64,000 nt of DNA. Source: Flavobacterium gelidicaeli (GTDB taxonomy: Bacteria; Bacteroidota; Bacteroidia; Flavobacteriales; Flavobacteriaceae). A program made the translations under genes and the position numbers. The notes under the pieces were generated by a model that was not told where the DNA came from, ran no database searches, and worked only from the letters and a program-made list of their open reading frames with translations. Shown here piece after piece: positions 27,931 through 36,815 of this stretch; within the stretch, counting starts at the first letter, position 1, and every line of letters starts with the position of its first letter. Location of the stretch: the NCBI RefSeq assembly GCF_013294005.1, contig NZ_JABSNK010000002.1, positions 186,001 to 250,000 on the forward strand. The letters are read 5' to 3'.

Positions 27931-28153
27931 TGTCAAATTGAGCGGAGTCGAGATTATTTTATTAGCGTTGGGTTTAAAAAAAAGGGGTTCGACTACGCTC
28001 AACCTGACCGTAAAGCGCAAAATGTTTTTTGACCACAGATTTAAAAACTCTCACAGATTAATCCTTCTAAATTCTTTAATTTGTGGCGATGAATGTTAGA
28101 TCTGAAATGTGCTAGCCTTGAAAAAGGTTTCGACTCCGCTCAACCTGACAGTG
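27931..28153. repeat. Scattered copies of the TCGAGCGGAGTCGA-type repeat
   Basis: Arms at 27931-27954 (TTGAGCGGAGTCGAGA) and, inverted, at 27984-28009 (TTCGACTACGCTCAACCTGA), plus a further arm at 28126-28153. They are the same words as the tandem array at 29249-29893, so the repeats bracket the Gfo/Idh gene. The rest of the 27766-28166 gap shows no gene. Confidence 0.78.
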
Positions 28154-28166
28154 AAATAAACTAATT

Positions 28167-29210
28167 TTATAGCGTGATAATTTGTTGTTGTGCACTGCTC
28201 TTGATTGCTGCTTCAATAATTTGCATGACTTGGGTTCCTTCTTGAGCAGTTACTGGCTCTGGAGCGTCATTCCTGATCGCATTGTAAACCCCATCAAAAA
28301 AGTCGTAATAGTTTCCTTGTAGTGTTGGAACTTTTTCACGAATTACTTTTCCATCCACCTCAGTGTGTAATACTCCTTGATTAGTTTGTGATTCAGTTCC
28401 CCAATAATCTAAGTTGGGTTTTTTACCTGATTTTAAATCGTCTTCTTGTACATCGCCTCGCGGTTTTAAGAAAGAGCCTTTTTTTCCGTGAAGAACGTAG
28501 GCTGGATTTGCTTCGCGGACAAAAAAACCTGCCTTTAAGCGGACTCTAAATTCTTTATAATACAGCAAAACATCTATGTAATCATCAACTTGTGTATGCT
28601 TTCGAGTCAGTCTTATATCCGCAAAAACACGTTGAGGAAAACCAAATAAATAAAGTGCTTGATCAATTAAATGCGGCCCTAAATCTTTCAAGATTCCAGC
28701 ACCTTCATTTACCGTTTCTTTGTGTTGCTTTAAACTTAAATTAGGATTGTAACGGTCAAAATGGAATTCGGCTTCTACCAATTCCCCAAGTAAGCCGTCA
28801 TTTACTATTTTCTGAACTGTTTTAAAATCACTATCCCATCTTCTGTTTTGGAAGACAGCGAGTTTTAGTTTTTTTTCTTTGGCTAAAGCCGATAATTCTT
28901 CGGCCTCTGCTACGGTTGTAGTAAATGCTTTCTCGACTATAATGTGTTTTCCTGCTTGCAATGCTTTTTTGGCATATTGATAATGTGTTGCTACGGGTGT
29001 ATTTACGACTATGAGTTCTATAGTATCATTTTCTAGAATTGATTCTATGGTTGGAAAACTTGTTACTTCTGGATGATCATTTTGAATTAATTTTTTACTG
29101 CGCTCCCAAGAGCCTACCAGATCAAATCCTTCGTGAAGTTTGAGGAATGGTGCATGGAATACTTTTCCAGACATTCCGTAAGATAGTAGGGCTGTTTTTA
29201 TTTTTTTCAT
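28167..29210 (-). CDS. Gfo/Idh/MocA family NAD(P)-dependent oxidoreductase
   Basis: 347 aa from the ATG at 29210 (MKKIKTALLSYGMSGKVFHA). The N-terminal Rossmann domain has the YGMSGKVFHAPFL form of the YvaA/YdgJ subgroup, followed by HYQYAKKALQAGKHIIVEKAF and the C-terminal catalytic GGILKDLGPHLIDQAL with its His. Probably acts on sugar or inositol-like substrates. A longer frame to 29243 would start inside the repeat array. Confidence 0.9.
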   Translation of the reverse strand: MKKIKTALLSYGMSGKVFHAPFLKLHEGFDLVGSWERSKKLIQNDHPEVTSFPTIESILENDTIELIVVNTPVATHYQYAKKALQAGKHIIVEKAFTTTVAEAEELSALAKEKKLKLAVFQNRRWDSDFKTVQKIVNDGLLGELVEAEFHFDRYNPNLSLKQHKETVNEGAGILKDLGPHLIDQALYLFGFPQRVFADIRLTRKHTQVDDYIDVLLYYKEFRVRLKAGFFVREANPAYVLHGKKGSFLKPRGDVQEDDLKSGKKPNLDYWGTESQTNQGVLHTEVDGKVIREKVPTLQGNYYDFFDGVYNAIRNDAPEPVTAQEGTQVMQIIEAAIKSSAQQQIITL

Positions 29211-29248
29211 GTTTTGTATTAGATTGTAATTGACATTGAACATAAAAT

Positions 29249-29893
29249 GGTTTCAACTCCGCTCAACCTGACAACATCATTTTAACCAATTCTTAATTTA
29301 AAAAGCAAAGTACTCTCTACGTTTGTCATATCGAGCGGAGTCGAGATACTCTAGTAATTTCCTAATCAAAAATGGTTTCGACTCCGCTCAACCTGACAAC
29401 ATCATTTGAGCCAACTCTTAATTTAAAAGCAAAGCACTCTACGTTTGTCAAATCGAGCGGAGTCGAGATACCTTATTAATATCCTAATCAAAAATGGTTT
29501 CGATTCCGCTCAACTTGACTACATCATTTGAGCCAACTCTTAATTTAAAAAGCAAAGTACTCTACGTTTGTCATATCGAGCGGAGTCGAGATACCTTATT
29601 AATATCCTAATCAAAAATAGTTTCGACTCCGCTCAACCTGACAACATAATTTGAGCCAACTATTAATTTAAAAGTAAAGTACTCTTTAAGTTTGTCATAT
29701 CAAGCGGAGTCGAGATACTCTATTAATGTCCTAATCAAAAATGGTTTCGACTCCGCTCAACTTGACAACATCATTTGAAACAACTCTAAATTTAAAAAAG
29801 CAAAGCACTTTATGTTTGTCAAATCGAGCTGAATCGAGATACTCTATTAATGTCCTACTTAAAAATGGTTTCGAGTCCGCTCAACCTGACCAT
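29249..29893. repeat. Tandem array of six ~124-bp repeats
   Basis: Units begin at about 29249, 29374, 29496, 29619, 29743 and 29867 (spacing 122-125 bp). The last one is cut short by the next gene. Each unit starts with GGTTTCGACTCCGCTCAACC and later has its inverse word, CGAGCGGAGTCGAGATAC, so each can fold into a hairpin with a ~70-nt loop. Units differ at scattered positions only. The array fills the gap between two codirectional genes. Confidence 0.92.
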
Positions 29894-29901
29894 AAAACGC
29901 C

Positions 29902-30969
29902 TTATTTCTTAGCTCTTTCATATTGTTTAGGCCATGTGATTTCGGCATCTAAATCGTGAGCGAAAGTCAATGCTAGATTAGGATCTCTTAATGATTCTCT
30001 GGCAAATAATACCAAATCTGCTTTTCCTGAGGATACGATTTCTTCGGCTTGGTGGGCTTCGGTGATTAGACCTACTGCTCCTGTTAGGATTCCCGCTTCT
30101 TTTTTAATTTGTTCTGCAAAAGGTACTTGGTAGTTGGGCGCTACAGGAATTTTTTGGTATGAAACCAAAGCTCCTGAAGAAACATCCATTAGATCCACAC
30201 CTTTTTCTTTTAAGATTCTAGAAAGTTTTACAGACTCTTCGGCATTCCAGCCTCCTTCGGCCCAGTCAGTCGCTGATATTCTCACAAACAAAGGTAGGTT
30301 TTCAGGCCATTCTGATTGTACTGCAGCAACAACCTCAAGCGTAAGACGGATTCGGTTTTCAAAATTCCCTCCATATTCATCTGTTCTCACATTTGATAAA
30401 GGCGACAAAAACTGGTGTAATAAATATCCGTGTGCGGCGTGCACTTCCATTACTTTATACCCCGCTTCAACTGCTCTTTTGGTGGCAAGTTTAAAGTCGG
30501 TTACAACTTTTTCAATCCGTTTTTTGTCTAAAGCAACAGGAGCTGGCTCGTTATCGTGGTAACCAATTGTAGATGGCGCAACGGTTTCCCATCCACCTTG
30601 AGTGGCGTCTAACTTTTTATTGCCTTCCCAAGGTGTAGACACACTCGCTTTACGACCTGCGTGTGCTAATTGAATTCCAGGAACCGAATTTTGACTTTCG
30701 ATAAATGCGTTAATTTCGCTAAATTTTTCTATATGTGCATCGCTCCATATTCCTAAATCACCTGGAGAGATTCGGCCTTCGGGAGCAACGGTTGTTGCTT
30801 CTTGTATAATTAATGCGGCACCTCCTATGGCGCGACTTCCTAAGTGAACCAAGTGCCAGTTAGTTGCAAAACCGTCTGTAGCCGAATATTGGCACATTGG
30901 CGCAATAGCAATTCGGTTTTTGAAAGTAATGTCTTTTATTTTGATGGGTGTGAATAATTGTGATGCCAT
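29902..30969 (-). CDS. NADH:flavin oxidoreductase, Old Yellow Enzyme family (YqjM-like)
   Basis: 355 aa. FMN-binding TIM barrel with the YqjM-type start IAIAPMCQYSATDGFATNWHLVHLGSRA. Catalytic LAHAGRKAS, EVHAAHGYLLHQFLSPLSNVRTDEYGG and VRISATDW stretches are all present. Reduces activated C=C bonds in enones; may serve in electrophile detoxification. Its stop lies next to the 124-bp repeat array. Confidence 0.95.
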   Translation of the reverse strand: MASQLFTPIKIKDITFKNRIAIAPMCQYSATDGFATNWHLVHLGSRAIGGAALIIQEATTVAPEGRISPGDLGIWSDAHIEKFSEINAFIESQNSVPGIQLAHAGRKASVSTPWEGNKKLDATQGGWETVAPSTIGYHDNEPAPVALDKKRIEKVVTDFKLATKRAVEAGYKVMEVHAAHGYLLHQFLSPLSNVRTDEYGGNFENRIRLTLEVVAAVQSEWPENLPLFVRISATDWAEGGWNAEESVKLSRILKEKGVDLMDVSSGALVSYQKIPVAPNYQVPFAEQIKKEAGILTGAVGLITEAHQAEEIVSSGKADLVLFARESLRDPNLALTFAHDLDAEITWPKQYERAKK

Positions 30970-31196
30970 AATAATGTGTGTTTTTATAAAGTTTTAATCG
31001 TGCAATTTTGTAGTGTTATAAAAAATGGGAATCAAGATTCTCTTTCAAAACAAGAAAATTTAAATTACTGTTTTTAAAACCGCTCAAAAAGTAAAGTTAG
31101 TAGACCTAGCCGAAACTTGAAACTGGTTTTCTATTAATTAACAAACATTTAAAGTCTTATGGAACAATTATTGCAAAATAAACAAATAGAAAACCT

Positions 31197-31204
31197 TACT
31201 TTTG
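31197..31204 (+). promoter_or_regulatory. -7 box for rseP
   Basis: TACTTTTG fits TAnnTTTG, 29 nt before the ATG. A TTG at 31171-31173 is 23 nt upstream, slightly longer than the usual 19. Confidence 0.5.
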
Positions 31205-31233
31205 TGAGTTATAAAAAGAATTAAAATTTAAAA

Positions 31234-32577
31234 ATGGATCTATTTATCAAGCTTTCTCAATTTTTATTGAGCTTATCATTACTTATTATACTTCACGAAT
31301 TAGGACATTTTATTCCTGCTAAGTTATTTAAAACCAGAGTCGAAAAATTCTATTTATTTTTTGACGTTAAATATTCCCTTATAAAAAAGAAAATTGGTGA
31401 AACGGAATATGGTATCGGGTGGTTGCCTCTGGGTGGTTATGTAAAAATCTCAGGAATGATTGATGAGAGCATGGACAAGGAGCAAATGGCTTTGCCTCCA
31501 CAACCATGGGAATTTAGATCTAAGCCAGCTTACCAACGTTTAATTATTATGTTAGGTGGTGTAACGGTTAACTTTGTATTAGCGTTCATTATATATATTG
31601 GGATGGCATTTGCTTATGGTGATACTTATGTAGCTAGTGCTGATTTTAAAGACGGTATGCTTATTGAAAATCCTGCAATGATTAAAGCGGGTTTCAAAAC
31701 AGGAGACAAAATTCTTGCTGCTGATGGAAAACCAATCTTGAAATTTGACAATGATATTACCATGAAAATTATCATGGCTAAAAAAGTATTGATTGAAAGA
31801 AACGGAATCAAACAAGAAATTAACATGCCAATTGATTTAGTAGATCAGTTGTCTAAATATGAAAAAAGTTCTTTGATTGCTACTCGTACTCCTTTTGTAA
31901 TAGGTGCTATTGATGATAAATCTCCTAATACAAATTTAAAACCAAAGGATTTAATTACCTCTTTGAATGGGCAAAATACAAGATATTTTGATCAAGCTAA
32001 AGTAATTTTAGAAAGTAATAAAGGAAAAACAATTCCTGCAACAGTATTACGTAATCAAAAAACTGAAAATATTACATTACAAGTTTCGAAAGAAGGAACT
32101 GTAGGGGTAAATCGTGGTGGCCTTAGCATAGAATCACTAGAGAAACTAGGATATTATAAAGTAAGTACCACTGAATATAGTTTCTTAGAAGCAATACCAT
32201 TTGGGATCACAAGAGGTAAGGACCAATTAATAGGTTACGGAAAACAATTAAAAATGATTTTTAGCCCAAGTACAGGTGCCTATAAACAAGTAGGTGGTTT
32301 CAAGGCTATTTTTGATATTTTTCCTGAAACTTGGAGCTGGGAAACTTTTTGGAGAATTACGGCAATTTTATCAATCATGCTTGGGGTAATGAACTTATTA
32401 CCTATCCCTGCACTTGATGGAGGACATGTAATGTTTTTATTATATGAAATAATTTCAGGTAAAAAACCATCAGATAAATTCCTAGAGAATGCACAAATGG
32501 TTGGTTTTGTTTTACTTATAACATTGTTATTATTTGCTAACGGAAACGACATTTACAAAGCCATTGTAGGCCGATAA
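31234..32577 (+). CDS. rseP: RIP metalloprotease RseP (site-2 protease)
   Basis: 447 aa membrane protease. HELGH (21-25) lies in the first helix. Two PDZ-like regions (about 130-300) sit between helices, and the LDGG motif (about 394-397) provides the third zinc ligand. Cleaves anti-sigma factors and signal peptide remnants within the membrane. Monocistronic. Confidence 0.96.
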   Translation: MDLFIKLSQFLLSLSLLIILHELGHFIPAKLFKTRVEKFYLFFDVKYSLIKKKIGETEYGIGWLPLGGYVKISGMIDESMDKEQMALPPQPWEFRSKPAYQRLIIMLGGVTVNFVLAFIIYIGMAFAYGDTYVASADFKDGMLIENPAMIKAGFKTGDKILAADGKPILKFDNDITMKIIMAKKVLIERNGIKQEINMPIDLVDQLSKYEKSSLIATRTPFVIGAIDDKSPNTNLKPKDLITSLNGQNTRYFDQAKVILESNKGKTIPATVLRNQKTENITLQVSKEGTVGVNRGGLSIESLEKLGYYKVSTTEYSFLEAIPFGITRGKDQLIGYGKQLKMIFSPSTGAYKQVGGFKAIFDIFPETWSWETFWRITAILSIMLGVMNLLPIPALDGGHVMFLLYEIISGKKPSDKFLENAQMVGFVLLITLLLFANGNDIYKAIVGR

Positions 32578-32605
32578 AAAAAAATAAAAAAATAGTATTT
32601 TTTAC

Positions 32606-32635
32606 TTGCAGATATCAAATTTAGACCTATCTTTG
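32606..32635 (+). promoter_or_regulatory. Promoter of the first tRNA-Asn unit
   Basis: TTG (32606-32608), exactly 19 nt, TATCTTTG (32628-32635): a full match to the Bacteroidota consensus. It precedes the broken tRNA copy at 32725 as well as the intact one at 32812. Confidence 0.75.
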
Positions 32636-32724
32636 CACCGCTTTACAACTGAAAAACATTTCAAAATAAAGCATTAAAAAAGGTTAAAACGTTCTTTATA
32701 AAAGAAACAGTAAAATATACAGTT

Positions 32725-32779
32725 TCCTTCTTAGCTCTTCCGATAGCTATCGGAAGGTTAGAACATCAGAAATGATGAA
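32725..32779 (+). pseudogene. Broken tRNA-Asn copy with palindrome in place of its body
   Basis: The first 13 nt of tRNA-Asn (TCCTTCTTAGCTC, 32725-32737) are followed by a palindrome TTCCGATAGCTATCGGAA (32738-32755). Then comes GGTTAGAACATC, which is D-loop/anticodon-stem sequence. The 5' flank 32704-32737 repeats exactly 87 nt later in front of the intact gene. Confidence 0.7.
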
Positions 32780-32811
32780 AAACATTATAAGAAACAGTAA
32801 AATATACAGTT

Positions 32812-32885
32812 TCCTTCTTAGCTCAGTTGGTTAGAGCATCTGACTGTTAATCAGAGGGTCCTTGGTTCGAGCCCAAGAGAGGGAG
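32812..32885 (+). tRNA. tRNA-Asn (GTT), copy 1
   Basis: A 74-nt cloverleaf: acceptor TCCTTCT/AGAGGGA (one G-T), D arm GCTC/GAGC, anticodon stem TCTGA/TCAGA with loop CTGTTAA (anticodon GTT), T arm CTTGG-TTCGAGC-CCAAG and discriminator G. CCA is not encoded. Confidence 0.96.
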
Positions 32886-32891
32886 CTTTTT

Positions 32892-32921
32892 AAAAGCCTG
32901 ACAGCAATGTCAGGCTTTTTT
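32892..32921 (+). terminator. Terminator after tRNA-Asn copy 1
   Basis: AAAAGCCTGACA and TGTCAGGCTTTT close on a GCAA tetraloop, followed by T. Confidence 0.88.
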
Positions 32922-32956
32922 GTTTTTAATTGATAAATAATAATATATAAAATAGG

Positions 32957-33037
32957 ATCCTTTCTTGCCCCAATCGCTGGCGGGACAAGAGAGGGAGCTT
33001 TTTAAAAACCTGACAGCAATGTCAAGCTTTTTTTGCA
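32957..33037 (+). pseudogene. tRNA-Asn 3' remnant and decayed terminator
   Basis: CAAGAGAGGGAGCTTTTTAA (from 32986) is the tRNA-Asn 3' end and tail. In front of it, instead of the tRNA body, is a short GC-rich inverted pair (TTGCCCC ... GGGACAA). A decayed version of the terminator (CTGACAGCAATGTCAAG) follows. Confidence 0.6.
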
Positions 33038-33175
33038 TTAAATTCAAAAAAAATTATTGTTAGTTAAATTTTTTATTGCTGCAATATCTATTTCATAACC
33101 ATTACTTTAAGTCTAAAAAAGCTATTAAACACTGCTTTTACCGCGCAAATCTTAGCATACTCATCATAGCAGCGC

Positions 33176-33205
33176 TTGCAAATATCAAATTTAATAGTAT
33201 CTTTG
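33176..33205 (+). promoter_or_regulatory. Promoter of the second tRNA-Asn unit
   Basis: TTG (33176-33178), 19 nt, TATCTTTG (33198-33205). The surrounding 30 nt repeat those of the first promoter (CAAATTTA, TTTGCACC). Confidence 0.75.
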
Positions 33206-33284
33206 CACCTCTCAATTACTGATAACAAAATCAGTTAGAGATTTAGATTGAAATCTAATTTCATCTACAATAACACATACAGTT

Positions 33285-33358
33285 TCCTTCTTAGCTCAGT
33301 TGGTTAGAGCATCTGACTGTTAATCAGAGGGTCCTTGGTTCGAGCCCAAGAGAGGGAG
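33285..33358 (+). tRNA. tRNA-Asn (GTT), copy 2
   Basis: Identical in sequence to 32812-32885 over its 74 nt. The 5' flank ACAGTT is shared as well, so the two arose by duplication. Confidence 0.96.
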
Positions 33359-33364
33359 CTTTTT

Positions 33365-33398
33365 AAAAAGACTTTACAGCAATGTAAAGTCTTTTTTG
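33365..33398 (+). terminator. Terminator after tRNA-Asn copy 2
   Basis: AAAAAGACTTTACA / TGTAAAGTCTTTTT on a GCAA tetraloop, with a T-run. Confidence 0.88.
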
Positions 33399-33424
33399 TT
33401 TTTAATTGATAAATAATATTGATA

Positions 33425-33494
33425 ATATAACAAGCCCCGATAGCTATCGGGAGGAGCTTTTAAAAAGACTTTACAGCAATGTAAAGTCTTTTTT
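33425..33494 (+). pseudogene. Third unit: palindrome plus duplicated tRNA tail and terminator
   Basis: CCCGATAGCTATCGGG (33436-33451) takes the place of a tRNA body. It is followed by GGAGCTTTT and a terminator (33462-33493) identical to that of copy 2. A short ORF in this region is only a by-product of these repeats. Confidence 0.6.
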
Positions 33495-33550
33495 GTTTTA
33501 CATACTTTCATATAAAAACATACAGCAACTTTACTCTTCTTTTATTTCCA

Positions 33551-33624
33551 GGAGCTACTTGCTGCCTTTCATTCCATTCTTATTAATAGCCCTTGCTTTA
33601 GGAGTTTTGTTGCAGTCAGGGCTA
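33551..33624 (-). repeat. Possible degenerate copy of the variable-core structured repeat (copy F)
   Basis: On the minus strand it starts TAGCCCTGACTGCAACAAAA, has TCCT, and ends GCAGCAAGTAGCTCC, matching the outer ends of copy E at 10463. The core is diverged. Confidence 0.5.
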
Positions 33625-33674
33625 GGGGAATCATCTACTCAATAAAATCACCCACTTAACTAATCGCAAAAGTA

Positions 33675-36600
33675 TTAACCAACAGACATTTTAGCAGATT
33701 CTTTCCACAGGTAATTTGGCATTGGTTCGCTCAATTCCCATTTAATACTCATAGGTTTAGAACCTTCTGTCTCTTTAAAGATTCCTTCACCAATGAATAC
33801 ATAACCCATCGTGTTTCCGTTTTCATCATTTGCCTTCTCTCTAACAAACAGTAAAATTTTTTTATTTATATCTATATGATTTATATAGGACATCCCTTTG
33901 GTTGTCTCCGGCCCATAAGCATTGTGAGATTGCCAATGAAATAAAGTTTCACTGATTGCATAATCATCATACATAGTCGTAGGCGAGAAATTCTCTTCAG
34001 ATTTAATTAAATTAATAAAGAGTATTTCTGTATTTAATTTTTTATTCTCAGCTGCTCCTTCTCTATTTGAAGATTTTTTATCGAATGTACTTAATCCGAA
34101 CGCCACTAAAATTTGATCCCTAGTATACCTAGCGTGTAACTTCAAAGGCTGATTGTATGGTAACTGAATCTCTACTTCTTTAAACCCAACTTTATCAATT
34201 AATATCTCTAGAACTTCAATTATTTCGTTAACCAGAATTTGATTTTTCCCTATTTGATTTATACTTTTTTCTAAAGAATCAAAACCTCCAGCTCTTTGCC
34301 ATACATCATAATGCAACATCAACAACATGGTTTTTTGATTTTCATTGAAATCATTAATACTGATATTAAAATCTTGTTTTGCAATCTTTAAAATGAAATT
34401 GAAATAACTCGTAGAATTGGTAGATAACCATTTATTACTAATTGCTGAATATATTTGCTTTTCATTTATGTTTTCAAAATCTTCAATTACTCCAGCTCTT
34501 TGACACAATCTTGACCAACTATCTTTTTTGTAAATAGCTTCAATTGAAATATGGTTTAACGTTATGAAATTATTTAATGTTAAAGGTAAATTAGTTTGAT
34601 GTTGGAAATTTACAATTTTGGTTATTAGCTGATTTACATTTAAAGATGTCGCCTTTTTTATGTTCTCAAGAATAGTTTCTTTCGTCTTTTTCTCTAAAAC
34701 TATTGAACAGCCTAAAGGCAAATGAGGAAAATCATCTTCAATTTCTTTTTGAACTGAAGTAGTTGTTTTCCCTATCAGTGCTCTAAATTTACTTTCAAAA
34801 TCATATTCAGGTCTTGAATTACCAACAAAATCTAAGACTGTTAAACAATCTTTTCCTTCCGACAGGCGTAAACCTCGACCCAATTGTTGAAGAAAAACCG
34901 TTAAACTTTCAGTTGGTCTCAGAAATAAAACCGTATCAATTTCAGGAATATCTACTCCTTCATTAAAAATATCAACAACAAATAAGTAGTTGAACTCTTT
35001 ATTCTTAAATCGACTCCTAATGCTATCTCGATCACCGGAGTTTCTAGATGATAGACTTTCTGCTCTTAGACCTGCTAAATTGAATTTTTCAGTCATAAAA
35101 ATTGCATGTTCAATTGTAACGCAAAAACCAATTGCACGAACATCATTTATATCATTTGTGTATTTATCAAGGTTACTAATTATCTCTCCAACACGGATAT
35201 CGTTTTTAGTGTACAAATTAGTCAATTCACTAGCTACATATCTTCCTTTCTCCCATTTCACGTTAGTTAAATCAATACTATCCGTTATTCCAAAATACTG
35301 AAATGGACTTAATAGTTTTTTATTTAATGCTTCTGGTAGTCTAATTTCAGCTGCAATACGATTACAGAAATCTTCCAAAATATTTTCACCGTCCATTCTC
35401 TCAGGTGTGGCGGTCAATCCTAAAAGTACTTTCGGTTTAAAATAATCTATAATTGGTCTATAAGTAGATGCCGAAATATGATGCACTTCATCAACAATTA
35501 TAAAATCATAGTATTCAGGTGTTAGATTTATATTTTTTAGCCTATTATTTAAAGTCTGAACTGATGCAAAAACGTATTCATTAGTATTTGGTTCAATTCC
35601 ATCAACCCATAAATCCCCAAAATTATTATCTTTTAAAACTCCTTGAAATGTAGCTTTTGCTTGTTGCAAAATTTCTTTTCTGTGAGCAACAAAAAGTAGC
35701 TTTGACGATTTATTACTTTGTCTAAAATTTTTATAATCAAATGCGGAGATTACGGTTTTTCCAGTTCCCGTAGCCGCAACTAAAAGATTCCTATTTCTAT
35801 TATGAATCGTTCTTTCAACTTCTAATATCTCAAGTATTTCGTTTTGATATGGGAAAGGTTTTATATCAAAAAAAGAAGTTGTAAACGCATATTCTTTTGA
35901 AAATTTACCTTGTTTAAGCGCATCTACTAATTTCTCTGAGTGAATACTCCTATCATATAATTCAAAGTCAATATTTTGCCAATACGCTTCAAATGTTTTT
36001 TTAAATTTATCTATAATATGACCAACTTCTTTAGTTGTAACTTTTAAATTCCATTCTAAACCATCCGTTAATGCGGAACGAGAAAAATTAGATGAACCGA
36101 TATAGGCTGTATGAAATTCTGAATTTCTTTGAAACAAATAAGCTTTTGCATGCAATCTCTCATTGCCCGTATTATATGAAACTTTTACTTCTGTATTTTC
36201 TAAAGAAGCTAAAAACTCAACAGCTTTAGCGTCGGTCGCTCCAATGTAAGTCGTTGTAATTACTCTTAATTTTCCGCCACGACCAGTAAACTCCCTTAAC
36301 TCGCGTTCTAGAATTCTAATTCCTTTCCATTTTATAAAAGAAACTAACAAATCAATTCTATCTGATGATAAAATCTCCTTTCTTAACTCACTTTCAAGAG
36401 TTGTACCCGAATTTCCTCCAGTAAAAAGCTCACTGTGAATTAATCTGGTGTATGGAGTAATTTCTTTTAAATGTAAATCTAAATCAGTAAAATGAGCATC
36501 AACTTTAGTAAAAACAGCTTTTAGAATTTTACCTTCTGTTTCTATTAAATCATCAGCAAACTCCTCTTTATTTAATTCCTCTTTTAGAAATAAAATTATC

Positions 36601-36815
36601 TTGTTTGCAATTTCTATTTGTGTTTCTAATATATCTTCGCCTTTAATTAAAGTAAATGCATGTTTAATTGTTTTACCTATATGTTGCGATAATATTTGAG
36701 CTGCCTCTGCTTTATCAATTGAAGTCTTTTTAACTTGAAAACTATCTTTATCTAAATCGTTTATCTTACTATTTATTAGCTTGGTAACTAACTCTTCATA
36801 TATTCCTTGATTCAT
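33675..36815 (-). CDS. DEAD/DEAH helicase with N-terminal PLD-like nuclease domain and DUF3427 C-terminus
   Basis: 1046 aa. A helical N-terminus is followed by a phospholipase-D-like domain (about 125-270) with HAKAYLF (His222, Lys224) and GSSN (240-243). The SF2 helicase core has Walker A AATGTGKT (347-354), DEVH (442-445), LTATPERMDG and QLGRGLRLSEG. A C-terminal domain (about 860-1040) with EGAAENKKLNTEILFINLIK is DUF3427-like. It overlaps the NUDIX gene by ATGA, so the two are coupled. Helicases of this layout are associated with DNA repair or anti-phage functions; the role here is not proven. Confidence 0.9.
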   Translation of the reverse strand: MNQGIYEELVTKLINSKINDLDKDSFQVKKTSIDKAEAAQILSQHIGKTIKHAFTLIKGEDILETQIEIANKIILFLKEELNKEEFADDLIETEGKILKAVFTKVDAHFTDLDLHLKEITPYTRLIHSELFTGGNSGTTLESELRKEILSSDRIDLLVSFIKWKGIRILERELREFTGRGGKLRVITTTYIGATDAKAVEFLASLENTEVKVSYNTGNERLHAKAYLFQRNSEFHTAYIGSSNFSRSALTDGLEWNLKVTTKEVGHIIDKFKKTFEAYWQNIDFELYDRSIHSEKLVDALKQGKFSKEYAFTTSFFDIKPFPYQNEILEILEVERTIHNRNRNLLVAATGTGKTVISAFDYKNFRQSNKSSKLLFVAHRKEILQQAKATFQGVLKDNNFGDLWVDGIEPNTNEYVFASVQTLNNRLKNINLTPEYYDFIIVDEVHHISASTYRPIIDYFKPKVLLGLTATPERMDGENILEDFCNRIAAEIRLPEALNKKLLSPFQYFGITDSIDLTNVKWEKGRYVASELTNLYTKNDIRVGEIISNLDKYTNDINDVRAIGFCVTIEHAIFMTEKFNLAGLRAESLSSRNSGDRDSIRSRFKNKEFNYLFVVDIFNEGVDIPEIDTVLFLRPTESLTVFLQQLGRGLRLSEGKDCLTVLDFVGNSRPEYDFESKFRALIGKTTTSVQKEIEDDFPHLPLGCSIVLEKKTKETILENIKKATSLNVNQLITKIVNFQHQTNLPLTLNNFITLNHISIEAIYKKDSWSRLCQRAGVIEDFENINEKQIYSAISNKWLSTNSTSYFNFILKIAKQDFNISINDFNENQKTMLLMLHYDVWQRAGGFDSLEKSINQIGKNQILVNEIIEVLEILIDKVGFKEVEIQLPYNQPLKLHARYTRDQILVAFGLSTFDKKSSNREGAAENKKLNTEILFINLIKSEENFSPTTMYDDYAISETLFHWQSHNAYGPETTKGMSYINHIDINKKILLFVREKANDENGNTMGYVFIGEGIFKETEGSKPMSIKWELSEPMPNYLWKESAKMSVG

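Noticed and set aside
29249..29893. CRISPR-like array
   Set aside because: The whole unit repeats with little change, including the parts that would be spacers, and there are no cas genes. It is a tandem array of palindromic units.
29741..29959. 72-codon plus-strand ORF
   Set aside because: It lies in the tandem repeat array and the antisense of the Old Yellow Enzyme gene.
33406..33645. 79-codon plus-strand ORF near the tRNA locus
   Set aside because: It runs across a duplicated terminator, the CCGATAGCTATCGG palindrome and a degenerate dispersed repeat, so its codons are explained by repeats.
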